This document shows positions 9,905 to 19,203 of a stretch of DNA of 64,000 nt, in pieces. The translations under genes were made by a program, and so were the position numbers. Within the stretch, counting starts at the first letter, position 1, and the number at the start of each line of letters is the position of its first letter. Source of the DNA: Vulcanimicrobiota bacterium (lineage in GTDB: Bacteria > Vulcanimicrobiota > Vulcanimicrobiia > Vulcanimicrobiales > Vulcanimicrobiaceae); NCBI GenBank assembly GCA_003140215.1, contig PLJL01000004.1, forward strand, positions 756,661 to 820,660. Direction: 5' to 3'. A model generated the notes under the pieces. That model saw nothing but the letters and a program-made list of their open reading frames with translations. It had not been told where the DNA came from and did no database searches.

Positions 9905-11244
9905 TTCGAGACGTCGGCCGTAGCGGGAGCTTCCACGATCGCGCGAGCGATGAACTCGATCTCCGGGTCGCCGAGGCCCGGAAAGGTTCCAACCCAGAAA
10001 ACGTCGTTCATGATCACGTCGGCGTTCACCAGTTCGCCGACGCTGCGATAGGCAACGTTCGCGTACGCGGGCTGATGCACGAGGTTGCCGGCGAAGACGA
10101 GCCGCGTTCCGATCTTGCGATCGGTAAGGCGCGCGACGAGCGTGTTGCGATCGATCGGCGCGCCCGGCAGGACGCGGATCGGAAAGCCGAACCACGACGA
10201 CGATCCACCCTGCGCTTCGCCCGGAAGCCCCACCCATGGGACCTCGGAGAGCAGTCCGAAGAGCCGTTGCGCGTTGCGCTTGCGGTCCGCGATGAAGCCG
10301 TCGATCTTCTCGAGCTGTGCGACGCCGACCGCGGCTTGCATGTCCGTCAGCTTGAGGTTGTAGCCGAGATGGGTGTACGTGTACTTGTGGTCGTAGCCGT
10401 AGGGCAAATCGCCGAGCTGCCAGTCAAAGCGCTTGCCGCACGTGTTCTCCTTGCCCGGCGCACACCAGCAATCGCGTCCCCAGTCGCGGAACGATTCCAC
10501 GATCTTGCGGAGTTTCGGCGAGCGCATCAGCACCGCTCCGCCCTCGCCCATCGTCAGATGATGCGCCGGGTAGAAGCTGACGGTCGCGAGATCGCCGAAG
10601 GTCCCGACCTGCGCGCCGTTCCAGGTCGCTCCCACCGCGTCGCAGGTGTCCTCGATCATCCAGAGGTCGTGCCGGCGGCAAAAGTCGCGCAGCGCTTCGG
10701 GATCGTACGGATTCCCCAGCGTGTGCGCGAGGATGACGGCCTTGCTGCGGGGCGATATCGCGCGCTCGAACTGCGTGAGATCGGCATTGTACGTCGTCAG
10801 CTCGCTGTCGACGAAGACCGGGATGCAGCCGGCTTGCACGATCGGGTTCACGGTGGTGGGAAAACCCGCCGCCGCCGTGATCACCTCATCCCCCGGGCGT
10901 AGCCGGCGTTCGCCCAGTTCCGGCGACGTCAGCGCCATCAAGGCGCACAGATTCGCCGACGACCCCGAGTTCACGAGGACGCACTCGCGCACGCCGAACC
11001 AGCTTGCAAACTCCTTCTCGAAGCGCGACGCGTAGCGACCGGCGGTCAGCCAGAAGTCGAGCGAGGCGTCGACGAGCGCCACCAGCTCGCGTTCGTCGAA
11101 CGTTCGCCCGCTGACGGGGACGGCGTCCTCGTCGGGTCTGAAGCTGCGCTCCTCGTACGCCGCGCGGAAGTACGTCCGCGTGCGGGCGAGGATGTCGTTG
11201 CGAAGACGTTCGGCCTCGGAGCTGTTGCTCTTGTCGCGAAGCAT
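9901..11244 (-). CDS. rfbH: CDP-4-keto-6-deoxyglucose 3-dehydrase (RfbH/AscC/DdhC type)
   Basis: At 447 residues this belongs to the DegT/DnrJ/EryC1 fold, but the Schiff-base lysine is replaced by histidine in [14 protein letters not shown] (about His228), the hallmark of the PMP-dependent E1 dehydrase. The 2Fe-2S cysteines are present: EDTCDA (Cys201) and [17 protein letters not shown] (Cys259, 261, 269). Such enzymes remove the C3 hydroxyl from CDP-4-keto-6-deoxy-D-glucose and need an E3 flavin/iron-sulfur reductase. No E3 gene and no CDP-glucose 4,6-dehydratase pair is seen in this window. Start ATG 11244. It sets a 3,6-dideoxysugar as the theme of the minus-strand pair. Confidence 0.92.
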   Translation of the reverse strand: MLRDKSNSSEAERLRNDILARTRTYFRAAYEERSFRPDEDAVPVSGRTFDERELVALVDASLDFWLTAGRYASRFEKEFASWFGVRECVLVNSGSSANLCALMALTSPELGERRLRPGDEVITAAAGFPTTVNPIVQAGCIPVFVDSELTTYNADLTQFERAISPRSKAVILAHTLGNPYDPEALRDFCRRHDLWMIEDTCDAVGATWNGAQVGTFGDLATVSFYPAHHLTMGEGGAVLMRSPKLRKIVESFRDWGRDCWCAPGKENTCGKRFDWQLGDLPYGYDHKYTYTHLGYNLKLTDMQAAVGVAQLEKIDGFIADRKRNAQRLFGLLSEVPWVGLPGEAQGGSSSWFGFPIRVLPGAPIDRNTLVARLTDRKIGTRLVFAGNLVHQPAYANVAYRSVGELVNADVIMNDVFWVGTFPGLGDPEIEFIARAIVEAPATADVSK

Positions 11245-11354
11245 CAGGTGAGTCGCGTGGTACCCGGGAGATCGAGGGGGTCGAAGCCGTTCACGCGGCC
11301 GGTATTCTGCGGCCTCGTGCTGATCGCCCGCGCCGCCCCCCCCCGGGACTTCCG

Positions 11355-13044
<1,690 letters not shown>

Positions 13045-13046
13045 CC

Positions 13047-13985
13047 GTGCGGGTCCTCGTGACCGGCGCGCGCGGTTTCGTCGGGCGTCATCTGAGCGCC
13101 GCGCTGCGCGAGCGCGGCCACGACGTCGTCGAGGCCGATCGCGTTCCCCACGACGACGCGTTGCCGATCGACGTTACCGACGCGCTGGCCGTGCGGGCCG
13201 CGTTCGATCTCGCGCAGCCCGAGGCGGTAGCGCACCTCGCCGCGCAGGCATCGGTGCCGGCCTCACTGGAGGATCCGCGCGCAGCCTTCGAGATCAACGC
13301 GCTCGGAACGCTCAACGTGCTCGAGGCGGCGCGCGCCGCAGCCGGCGCCGGCGCGCGCCCGCGCGTGCTGATCGCCAGCAGCGCCGACGTCTACGGCGCG
13401 CAGCCGCCCGACCGCTATCCGCTGCTCGAGACGACCGCGCCCAACCCGCGCAATCCGTACGCCGCCAGCAAGGTCGCGGCCGAGGCGCTCGCCCTGTCGT
13501 ACGCGGCCTCGTTCGGCGTCGACGCGGTCGTCACGCGCGCGTTCAACCACATCGGGCCCGGTCAGGACGAGCGTTTCGCCGTCGCCGCGTTCGCCGCGCA
13601 GATCGCGCGCGCCGCAGCCGGCGGCCGGCCGCGCGTGAGCGTCGGCAACCTCGAGGCCAGCCGCGACGTCCTCGACGTGCGCGACGTCTGCGCCGCGTAC
13701 GTCGCGTTGCTCGAGGGCGGCGGGACGGCGGGTGAGATCTACAACGTGTGCAGCGGCACCGCGACGACGATGCGCGAGCTGCTGCGGCGACTCATCGAGA
13801 TCGCGCACGTCCCGGTCGAGGTACGCGAGGACCCGGCGCGAATGCGACCGGCGGACGTCCCGATCAGCGTCGGCAGTGCCGCCAAGCTGCACGGCGCAAC
13901 CGGTTGGACCCCCCGCATCTCCCTGGCGGCGGCGTTGCGCGCCGTCTACGACGACGCCCGTGCCAGACTGGTAGCCTCAGGATGA
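13047..13985 (+). CDS. rmd: GDP-4-dehydro-6-deoxy-D-mannose reductase
   Basis: At 312 residues, with GARGFVGRHLSAALRERGHD, HLAAQASVPASLEDP, SSADVYG, NPYAASKVAAEALA (YxxxK), RAFNHIGPGQ and YNVCSG, it follows the Rmd pattern closely. The C-terminal RPADVPISVGSAAKL and TGWTPRISL complete it. It reduces the Gmd product to GDP-D-rhamnose. A GDP-6-deoxy-D-talose outcome is possible, since the stereochemistry cannot be read here. GTG 13047 follows the gmd stop by 2 bp, and the gene ends in an ATGA overlap with the methyltransferase. Confidence 0.85.
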   Translation: MRVLVTGARGFVGRHLSAALRERGHDVVEADRVPHDDALPIDVTDALAVRAAFDLAQPEAVAHLAAQASVPASLEDPRAAFEINALGTLNVLEAARAAAGAGARPRVLIASSADVYGAQPPDRYPLLETTAPNPRNPYAASKVAAEALALSYAASFGVDAVVTRAFNHIGPGQDERFAVAAFAAQIARAAAGGRPRVSVGNLEASRDVLDVRDVCAAYVALLEGGGTAGEIYNVCSGTATTMRELLRRLIEIAHVPVEVREDPARMRPADVPISVGSAAKLHGATGWTPRISLAAALRAVYDDARARLVASG

Positions 13986-14605
13986 CAACAGACGACGACT
14001 CGGAACCGACCGGCTCGGAACAGGATCGTTTCGACGCTTTCGTCTTCGCGAACCGCGGGGCGCTGCTCGCGCTGCCCGCCGTCGCGCTGGCCGCGCTGGG
14101 CAAACCGAGCGCGTTTTCGATCGCCACCGGCTTGCCGCTCGCGTTCGCGGGTGAGGTCGTGCGGATGTGGGCGGTCGGCTACAGCGGCGCGACCACCCGC
14201 GGCGACACGGTGACGGCGCCCGCGCTCGTCACGGCCGGGCCGTACGCCTACGTCCGCAACCCGCTGTATGCCGGCAACTTCGTCACCGCGGCCGGGTTCG
14301 CTCTGGCTTTCACCGGCAGGAACTCGGCGGCCGCGCGGTTCGTGCTCGTCGGGGGCTCGTTGGCCGCGATGATCGGGATCTACGCAATCATCGTCCCGCA
14401 CGAAGAAGCCTATCTGCGCGCGACCTTCGGACCGGCCTTCGACTCGTACTGCGCGCGCGTGCCGCGCATCGTCCCGGCGTTGGAACCCTCCGACCCGCAG
14501 CACGGGACGTACGATCCCAACGTCATCGGCAAGGCCGAGTCGCGCACCTGGTTGACCTTCGCGGCGATGCTCGGCGTGCTCGCCCTCAAGGCAATGCGCG
14601 CGTGA
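13982..14605 (+). CDS. Isoprenylcysteine carboxyl methyltransferase/PEMT-family membrane protein
   Basis: This 207-residue protein has about four or five membrane helices and the family signature GPYAYVRNPLYAGNF, followed by EEAYLRATFGPAFDSYCARVPR near the C-terminus. The family transfers methyl groups from S-adenosylmethionine to lipids or prenylated substrates in the membrane. The bacterial substrates are mostly unknown. A second member lies at 39792-40427. Here it is coupled to rmd by ATGA and to the CDF transporter by GTGA, so it belongs to the operon although its role there is unclear. Confidence 0.8.
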   Translation: MTTDDDSEPTGSEQDRFDAFVFANRGALLALPAVALAALGKPSAFSIATGLPLAFAGEVVRMWAVGYSGATTRGDTVTAPALVTAGPYAYVRNPLYAGNFVTAAGFALAFTGRNSAAARFVLVGGSLAAMIGIYAIIVPHEEAYLRATFGPAFDSYCARVPRIVPALEPSDPQHGTYDPNVIGKAESRTWLTFAAMLGVLALKAMRA

Positions 14606-15528
14606 GCGCGCACGCCGCGGGATCGACCGGACCGCTCAAGGTCGCGCTCGTCGCGACGGCCGGCGTCGCCGCGCTCGAGCTTGCCGGCGGCCTGCGCGCG
14701 GGATCGCTGGCCCTGCTTTCCGACGCGGCGCACGTCACGCTCGACGTCGTCGCGCTGGGGATCGCGTTGGCGGCGGCGGTCCAGGCGAAGCGCCCGGCGA
14801 CGCAGCGCCGCACCTACGGCTTCGCACGCTACGAGATCCTCGCAGCGCTCGCCAACGGCGCGCTGCTCACCGCGGTCACCATCCTCATCCTGGTCGAGGC
14901 CGTGAAACGGTTGCTGCATCCGGGGCTCCCGGCCGGCGGGCTGATGGCGCTCGTCGCGGCGATCGGCTTGACGGTCAACGTCGGGGTCGGCCTGCTGCTG
15001 GCGCGCTCGCAGCACACCAACCTCAATATTCGCGCCGCGTTGTTCCACGTCGGGGGCGACGCATTGGGCGCGCTCGCGGTGGTCGCCGGCGGCGCGCTGA
15101 TCGCCCTGACCGGCGCGGGCTGGATCGACCCCGCCCTCTCGATCCTGGTCTGCGCGATCATCGTGGCCGGCGTGGTACGCATCGTGCGCGAGGCGACCGA
15201 CGTGTTGCTCGAAAGCGCGCCGGGCCATGCCGAGGTTCCGGCGGTGCGCGACCGGATCGGCCGGGTGGAGGGCGTCGCCGGCGTCCACGATCTGCACGTC
15301 TGGACGATCGGGTCGGGTTCCCACGCCCTGTCTGCGCACGTGGTGCTCGAAGATCGCAAGCTGAGCGAAGCGAGCGCCATCTTGCGCTCGATCGACACGG
15401 CGTTGCGCGACGACTTCGAGATCACGCACGTCACCGTGCAGTTCGAGTGCGAGAGCTGCGACCCCGACACCACCATCGTGTGCACGCAGACCCCTCGGGA
15501 ACCCGTCGGCCTTTCCACGAAGTCCTAA
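14602..15528 (+). CDS. Cation diffusion facilitator family metal transporter (CzcD-like)
   Basis: The 308-residue protein has six predicted membrane helices. The metal-site motif in helix 2 is LLSDAAHVTLDVV (D and H), and helix 5 has FHVGGDALGALAV (H and D). The C-terminal cytoplasmic domain carries VHDLHVWTIGSGSHALSAHVV, the standard CDF metallochaperone-like fold. It exports Zn, Co or similar divalent ions in exchange for protons. Near the C-terminus there are extra cysteines (ECESCD and IVCTQ) that may bind metal. It is the last gene of the gmd operon, 5 bp before the thiolase gene. Confidence 0.9.
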   Translation: MSAHAAGSTGPLKVALVATAGVAALELAGGLRAGSLALLSDAAHVTLDVVALGIALAAAVQAKRPATQRRTYGFARYEILAALANGALLTAVTILILVEAVKRLLHPGLPAGGLMALVAAIGLTVNVGVGLLLARSQHTNLNIRAALFHVGGDALGALAVVAGGALIALTGAGWIDPALSILVCAIIVAGVVRIVREATDVLLESAPGHAEVPAVRDRIGRVEGVAGVHDLHVWTIGSGSHALSAHVVLEDRKLSEASAILRSIDTALRDDFEITHVTVQFECESCDPDTTIVCTQTPREPVGLSTKS

Positions 15529-15533
15529 GGGCT

Positions 15534-16874
15534 ATGAAATCTGGTACCGTCGTCCTTTCCACGGCGCGGACGCCGTTCGGCCGCCTCGGCGGTGCGCTGG
15601 CCGCGCTGACCGCGACCACGCTGGGCGCCGACGCGATCCGCAACGCGATCGTGCGCGCCGGGATCGACCCGGCCGACGTCGAGCACGTCATCATGGGCCA
15701 GGTGATCCAGGCCGGCGCCGGCCAGGCGCCGGCGCGCCAAGCGGCGTTCAAGGCCGGCTTGGCCAAGACGACGACGGCCGAGACCGTGAACAAGGTCTGC
15801 GCCTCGGGGATGCTGGCCGTGGTCTACGCGGCGCGCTGCATCGGCGACGGGGACAACCGCGTCGTCGTCGCCGGCGGGATGGAATCGATGTCCAACGCGC
15901 CCTACCTGCTCCCCGGCGCGCGCAACGGCTACCGCTACGGAAACGCCGTCCTGGTCGACGCGATGATCAACGACGGCTTGTGGGACTACTACTTCGACGA
16001 AGCGATGGCGGCGCAAGGCGCGCGCGTCGCGGCGGAGCTGGGCGTGACCCGCGCGGTGCAGGACGAGTTCGCGTACCAGAGTCACAAACGCGCGTACGAG
16101 GCGCACGAAGCCGGCGACTTCGCCGCGGAACTCGTGCCGGTCAACGTCGCGACCAAGGCGAAGGGCAAGATCGTCGTCGACGCGTTGCCGCAGCCGGCGC
16201 GCGCGCGCATCCCGGCGCTGGCCGGCGCCGGTGCCGCCGGCGGCGCCGTATGGGATCACGTCCCGCCGCCCGGCATGGTCGCCGATCCGGCACAGTACTC
16301 ACCGTACCTGACCGGCGACGTGCCCTACACGACGGTCGACCGCGACGAAGCGGTGCGCCGCGACGCCTCGATCGACGCCATGGCCAAGCTGCGCCCGATC
16401 GACGCCGGCGGAACGATCACCGCCGGGAACGCGCCGGGCGTGAACGACGGCGCCGCAGCGCTGGTGCTGTCGTCGCCCGACTACGCCCGCGCGGTCGGAG
16501 CGCAGCCGATCGCCGAGATCGTCGACCACGCCGCGGTCGCCTGGGATCCGCCGTACCTGGCGCTGGTGCCCGCGATGGCGGCGCAGAAGCTGCTCGACGC
16601 ACAGGGGCTGCACGCCGCCGACATCCACGTGTGGGAGATCAACGAAGCGTTCGCCGCCGTGGCGCTGACCGCCGCGACGCGGCTGGGGCTGGATCCGTCG
16701 ACGATCAACGTGCGTGGCGGTGCGGTCGCGCTGGGTCATCCGATCGGCGCCTCCGGGGCGCGCATCGTCGCCGCGGTCGTGCAACAGCTGCGCAAACGCG
16801 GCGGTGGGCTCGGGATTGCGGCGATCTGCAGCGGCGGAGGACAGGGGGACGCTGTTCTCGTGCGCGTCGGCTAA
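15534..16874 (+). CDS. Acetyl-CoA C-acetyltransferase (thiolase)
   Basis: Catalytic residues are visible: NKVCASGM (Cys89), GHPIGASG (His402) and CSGGGQG (Cys432), with INEAFA between. At 446 residues it is about 50 longer than standard biosynthetic thiolases (around 393). The extra part lies between VPVNVATKAKGK and VDRDEAVRRD and is rich in Pro, Ala and Gly. It condenses two acetyl-CoA, or cleaves 3-ketoacyl-CoA, and heads a three-gene set with the dehydrogenases. A diverged, truncated second copy with the same insertion lies at 20884-21590. ATG 15534 is preceded by TAAGGG. Confidence 0.92.
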   Translation: MKSGTVVLSTARTPFGRLGGALAALTATTLGADAIRNAIVRAGIDPADVEHVIMGQVIQAGAGQAPARQAAFKAGLAKTTTAETVNKVCASGMLAVVYAARCIGDGDNRVVVAGGMESMSNAPYLLPGARNGYRYGNAVLVDAMINDGLWDYYFDEAMAAQGARVAAELGVTRAVQDEFAYQSHKRAYEAHEAGDFAAELVPVNVATKAKGKIVVDALPQPARARIPALAGAGAAGGAVWDHVPPPGMVADPAQYSPYLTGDVPYTTVDRDEAVRRDASIDAMAKLRPIDAGGTITAGNAPGVNDGAAALVLSSPDYARAVGAQPIAEIVDHAAVAWDPPYLALVPAMAAQKLLDAQGLHAADIHVWEINEAFAAVALTAATRLGLDPSTINVRGGAVALGHPIGASGARIVAAVVQQLRKRGGGLGIAAICSGGGQGDAVLVRVG

Positions 16875-16879
16875 GGCGT

Positions 16880-17731
16880 GTGAGAGTCGTAGTCGTCGGC
16901 GCGGGGCAGATGGGGGGCGGCATCGCGCAGGTGCTCGCCGCCCAAGGGCACGAGGTGCTCCTCAACGACGTCGACGAGGCGCGCATTCGGGCCGGGATCG
17001 AAGGGATTGCGAAGCGGCTCGACCGGGACATCGAGAAGGGGCGCATGACGGCGGAGCAGCGCGGAGAGATTCTCGCGCACATCGACCCGCGCGCGCACCT
17101 GCACGATGTGGACGTGCAGCTGGCGATCGAGGCGGCGACCGAACGTCTCGATCTGAAGTTGGATTTGTTCCGCTTCCTGGACGCGAACACGCCGCCCGAA
17201 GCGATCTTGGCCTCGAACACCTCGTCGATCTCGATCACCGTGCTGGGGCAGGTTACGTCGAAACCCGCCAACGTCATCGGGATGCATTTCATGAACCCCG
17301 TGCCGGTGATGAAGCTCGTCGAGATCATTCGCGGGATCGCGACGTCGGACGCGACCTTCGGTGCGGTGCGCGATCTCGCGCTGGGGCTGGGGAAGACGCC
17401 GGTCGAGGTGCGTGACTTTCCGGGGTTCATCTCGAACCGCGTGTTGTTGCCGATGATCAACGAGGCGATCTACGCGCTCTACGAGGGCGTGGCTTCGGTC
17501 GAGGCGATCGACACGGTGATGAAGCTGGGGATGAACCATCCGATGGGCCCCCTCACGCTGGCCGACTTCATCGGGCTCGACACGTGCCTGGCGATCATGA
17601 ACGTCCTCTACGACGGGTTCGGCGACTCGAAGTACCGGCCGTGTCCGCTGCTCAAGCAGTACGTCGCCGCCGGCTGGCTGGGCAAGAAGTCGGGACGCGG
17701 TTTCTACGACTACGCCGGGGCCACGACGTGA
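16880..17731 (+). CDS. 3-hydroxybutyryl-CoA dehydrogenase (3-hydroxyacyl-CoA dehydrogenase)
   Basis: The 283-residue protein begins with the NAD motif VVVGAGQMGGGIAQVLA. EAATERLDLKLDLF, ASNTSSISIT, the catalytic-histidine region GMHFMNPVPVMKLVEI, FPGFISNRVL and NHPMGPLTLADFIGLD follow. It oxidises 3-hydroxyacyl-CoA to 3-ketoacyl-CoA or works in reverse. GTG 16880 lies 5 bp after the thiolase stop. This gene is the piece absent from the chimeric copy at 20.9-22.0 kb, where thiolase sequence runs straight into acyl-CoA dehydrogenase sequence. Confidence 0.93.
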   Translation: MRVVVVGAGQMGGGIAQVLAAQGHEVLLNDVDEARIRAGIEGIAKRLDRDIEKGRMTAEQRGEILAHIDPRAHLHDVDVQLAIEAATERLDLKLDLFRFLDANTPPEAILASNTSSISITVLGQVTSKPANVIGMHFMNPVPVMKLVEIIRGIATSDATFGAVRDLALGLGKTPVEVRDFPGFISNRVLLPMINEAIYALYEGVASVEAIDTVMKLGMNHPMGPLTLADFIGLDTCLAIMNVLYDGFGDSKYRPCPLLKQYVAAGWLGKKSGRGFYDYAGATT

Positions 17732-18891
17732 TCGAAGCCGCGCGGCCCGGCGCGTTCGAACTCAGCGACGAGCAGCGCGCGATCGGCGAGGTCGCGCGCG
17801 ACGTCGCGCAGCGCGAGATCGCGCCGCACATCGCGCAGTGGGATCGCGAGCACGTCTTCCCGCGCGCGCTGTACGCCAAGCTCACTGCGGCGGGGCTCAT
17901 GGGGATGCTCGTCCCCGAAGCGTTCGGCGGCGTGGCGGCGGACTACGTGTCGTACGCGCTGGCGATCGAGGAACTGGCGAAGGTCGATGCCGGGACCGCG
18001 GTGACGGTCTCGGTGCATTCGATGATCTGCAACGCGATCGCCAAGCTGGGCTCCGCGGCGCAGCAAGCGCGCTGGCTCGAGCCGCTCGCGACCGCCGACG
18101 TCATCGCCGGGTTCGGCCTCACCGAGCCCGACGCCGGCTCGGATGCCGCCGCGATCCGCGCGACCGCACGGCGCGACGGCGACGGCTGGGTGCTCAACGG
18201 GCGCAAGCAGTGGTGCACCAACGGCGCGTACTCCGGCGTGATCATGGCGATGTTCCGCACCGGCGGCGCGGGATCCAAGGGGATCAGCGCGTTTCTGGTC
18301 GACACCGCGCTCCCCGGCGTCGTCGTCGAGAAAACGACCGAGAAGCTCGGCATCCACACCTCCAATACGGTCGATCTCGCCTTCGACGACATGCGTGTCC
18401 CGGCCGAGGCGCTGCTGGGCGCCGAAAACGCCGGGCTGACCCAGGCCCTGGCGACGCTGACCTCGGGGCGGATCGGCATCGCTGCGCAGGCGACCGGGAT
18501 CTTGGCCGCGTGTTTGGACGCCTCGGTGACGTTCGCCAAGGACCGCAGCGCGTTCGGCAAACCGATCGGCGCCTTCGAGGGGGTCTCGTTCAAGATCGCG
18601 CGCATGGCTACCGATCTCGACGCCGCGCGGCTGCTGGTGTACCGCGCTGCGGCGCTCGCGGACGCCGGCCGTCCCTTCACCGTCGAGGCATCCAAAGCCA
18701 AGCTGTTCGCCTCGACCAAAGCGCGCGAGCACGCCTCCGAGGCGCTGCAGATCCACGGCGGATACGGCTACACCACGGAGTTCCCGGTCGAACGGTACTA
18801 CCGCGACGCGAAGATCACCGAGATCTACGAAGGCACGTCGGAGATCCAGCAGCTCGTGATCGCTCGAGGGATTCTCGGCCGCTTCGAGTGA
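17728..18891 (+). CDS. Acyl-CoA dehydrogenase, short-chain (butyryl-CoA) type
   Basis: At 387 residues it has all landmarks of the family. GFGLTEPDAGSDAAA and KQWCTNG bind FAD, RSAFGKPIGAFEG is conserved, QIHGGYGYTTEFPVERYYRD is present, and the catalytic glutamate sits in YEGTSEIQQLV. It is co-translated with the hydroxyacyl-CoA dehydrogenase (GTGA). Together with the thiolase this covers most steps of a short-chain fatty-acid or butanoate cycle; an enoyl-CoA hydratase is not in the window. The C-terminal 140 residues have a close second copy at 21625-22039. Confidence 0.95.
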   Translation: MIEAARPGAFELSDEQRAIGEVARDVAQREIAPHIAQWDREHVFPRALYAKLTAAGLMGMLVPEAFGGVAADYVSYALAIEELAKVDAGTAVTVSVHSMICNAIAKLGSAAQQARWLEPLATADVIAGFGLTEPDAGSDAAAIRATARRDGDGWVLNGRKQWCTNGAYSGVIMAMFRTGGAGSKGISAFLVDTALPGVVVEKTTEKLGIHTSNTVDLAFDDMRVPAEALLGAENAGLTQALATLTSGRIGIAAQATGILAACLDASVTFAKDRSAFGKPIGAFEGVSFKIARMATDLDAARLLVYRAAALADAGRPFTVEASKAKLFASTKAREHASEALQIHGGYGYTTEFPVERYYRDAKITEIYEGTSEIQQLVIARGILGRFE

Positions 18892-18959
18892 CCGTTGCGG
18901 CTTGTGGCGACGGCGATGACGTTGGTGGCTGGAGGTGAGGGAGCGACCCCTGGGTCGTT

Positions 18960-19075
18960 GAGCGCCGTCGTAGGTGTCCAGCTCCAGGTCCGGGGGAACG
19001 ACGCGGCGCAGCGCTCCGGCGTCGGCGCGCCAGTGCACGAACAAGTGCGTCGCGCCAATCCAACGCGACCGTCCA
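18960..19075 (-). pseudogene. Remnant of a DUF2071 (YqjF-like) gene, frameshifted and truncated
   Basis: On the minus strand one frame reads MDWRDAL and the next frame continues FVHWRADAGALRRVVPPDL and ELDTYDG. This is the N-terminal pattern of DUF2071 proteins, split by a single extra base after the DAL codons. The homology then stops, so only about 35 codons remain. The rest of 18892-19203 (312 bp without an intact gene) shows nothing else I can name. The remnant lies between the intact acyl-CoA dehydrogenase gene and the tailspike-like gene, at the left edge of a decayed region. Confidence 0.5.
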
Positions 19076-19203
19076 CGGGCATCCTGCGACCTTTCGATGT
19101 CGGGCAGGATGGTCTTCGATGTGCCGAGCTTCGGCGCTCAGCCCGCCGATTCTATGGGAGTTGGTCGCTCAGCGAGCGACCGCGGATTCAGTGAGAAGTT
19201 CCC

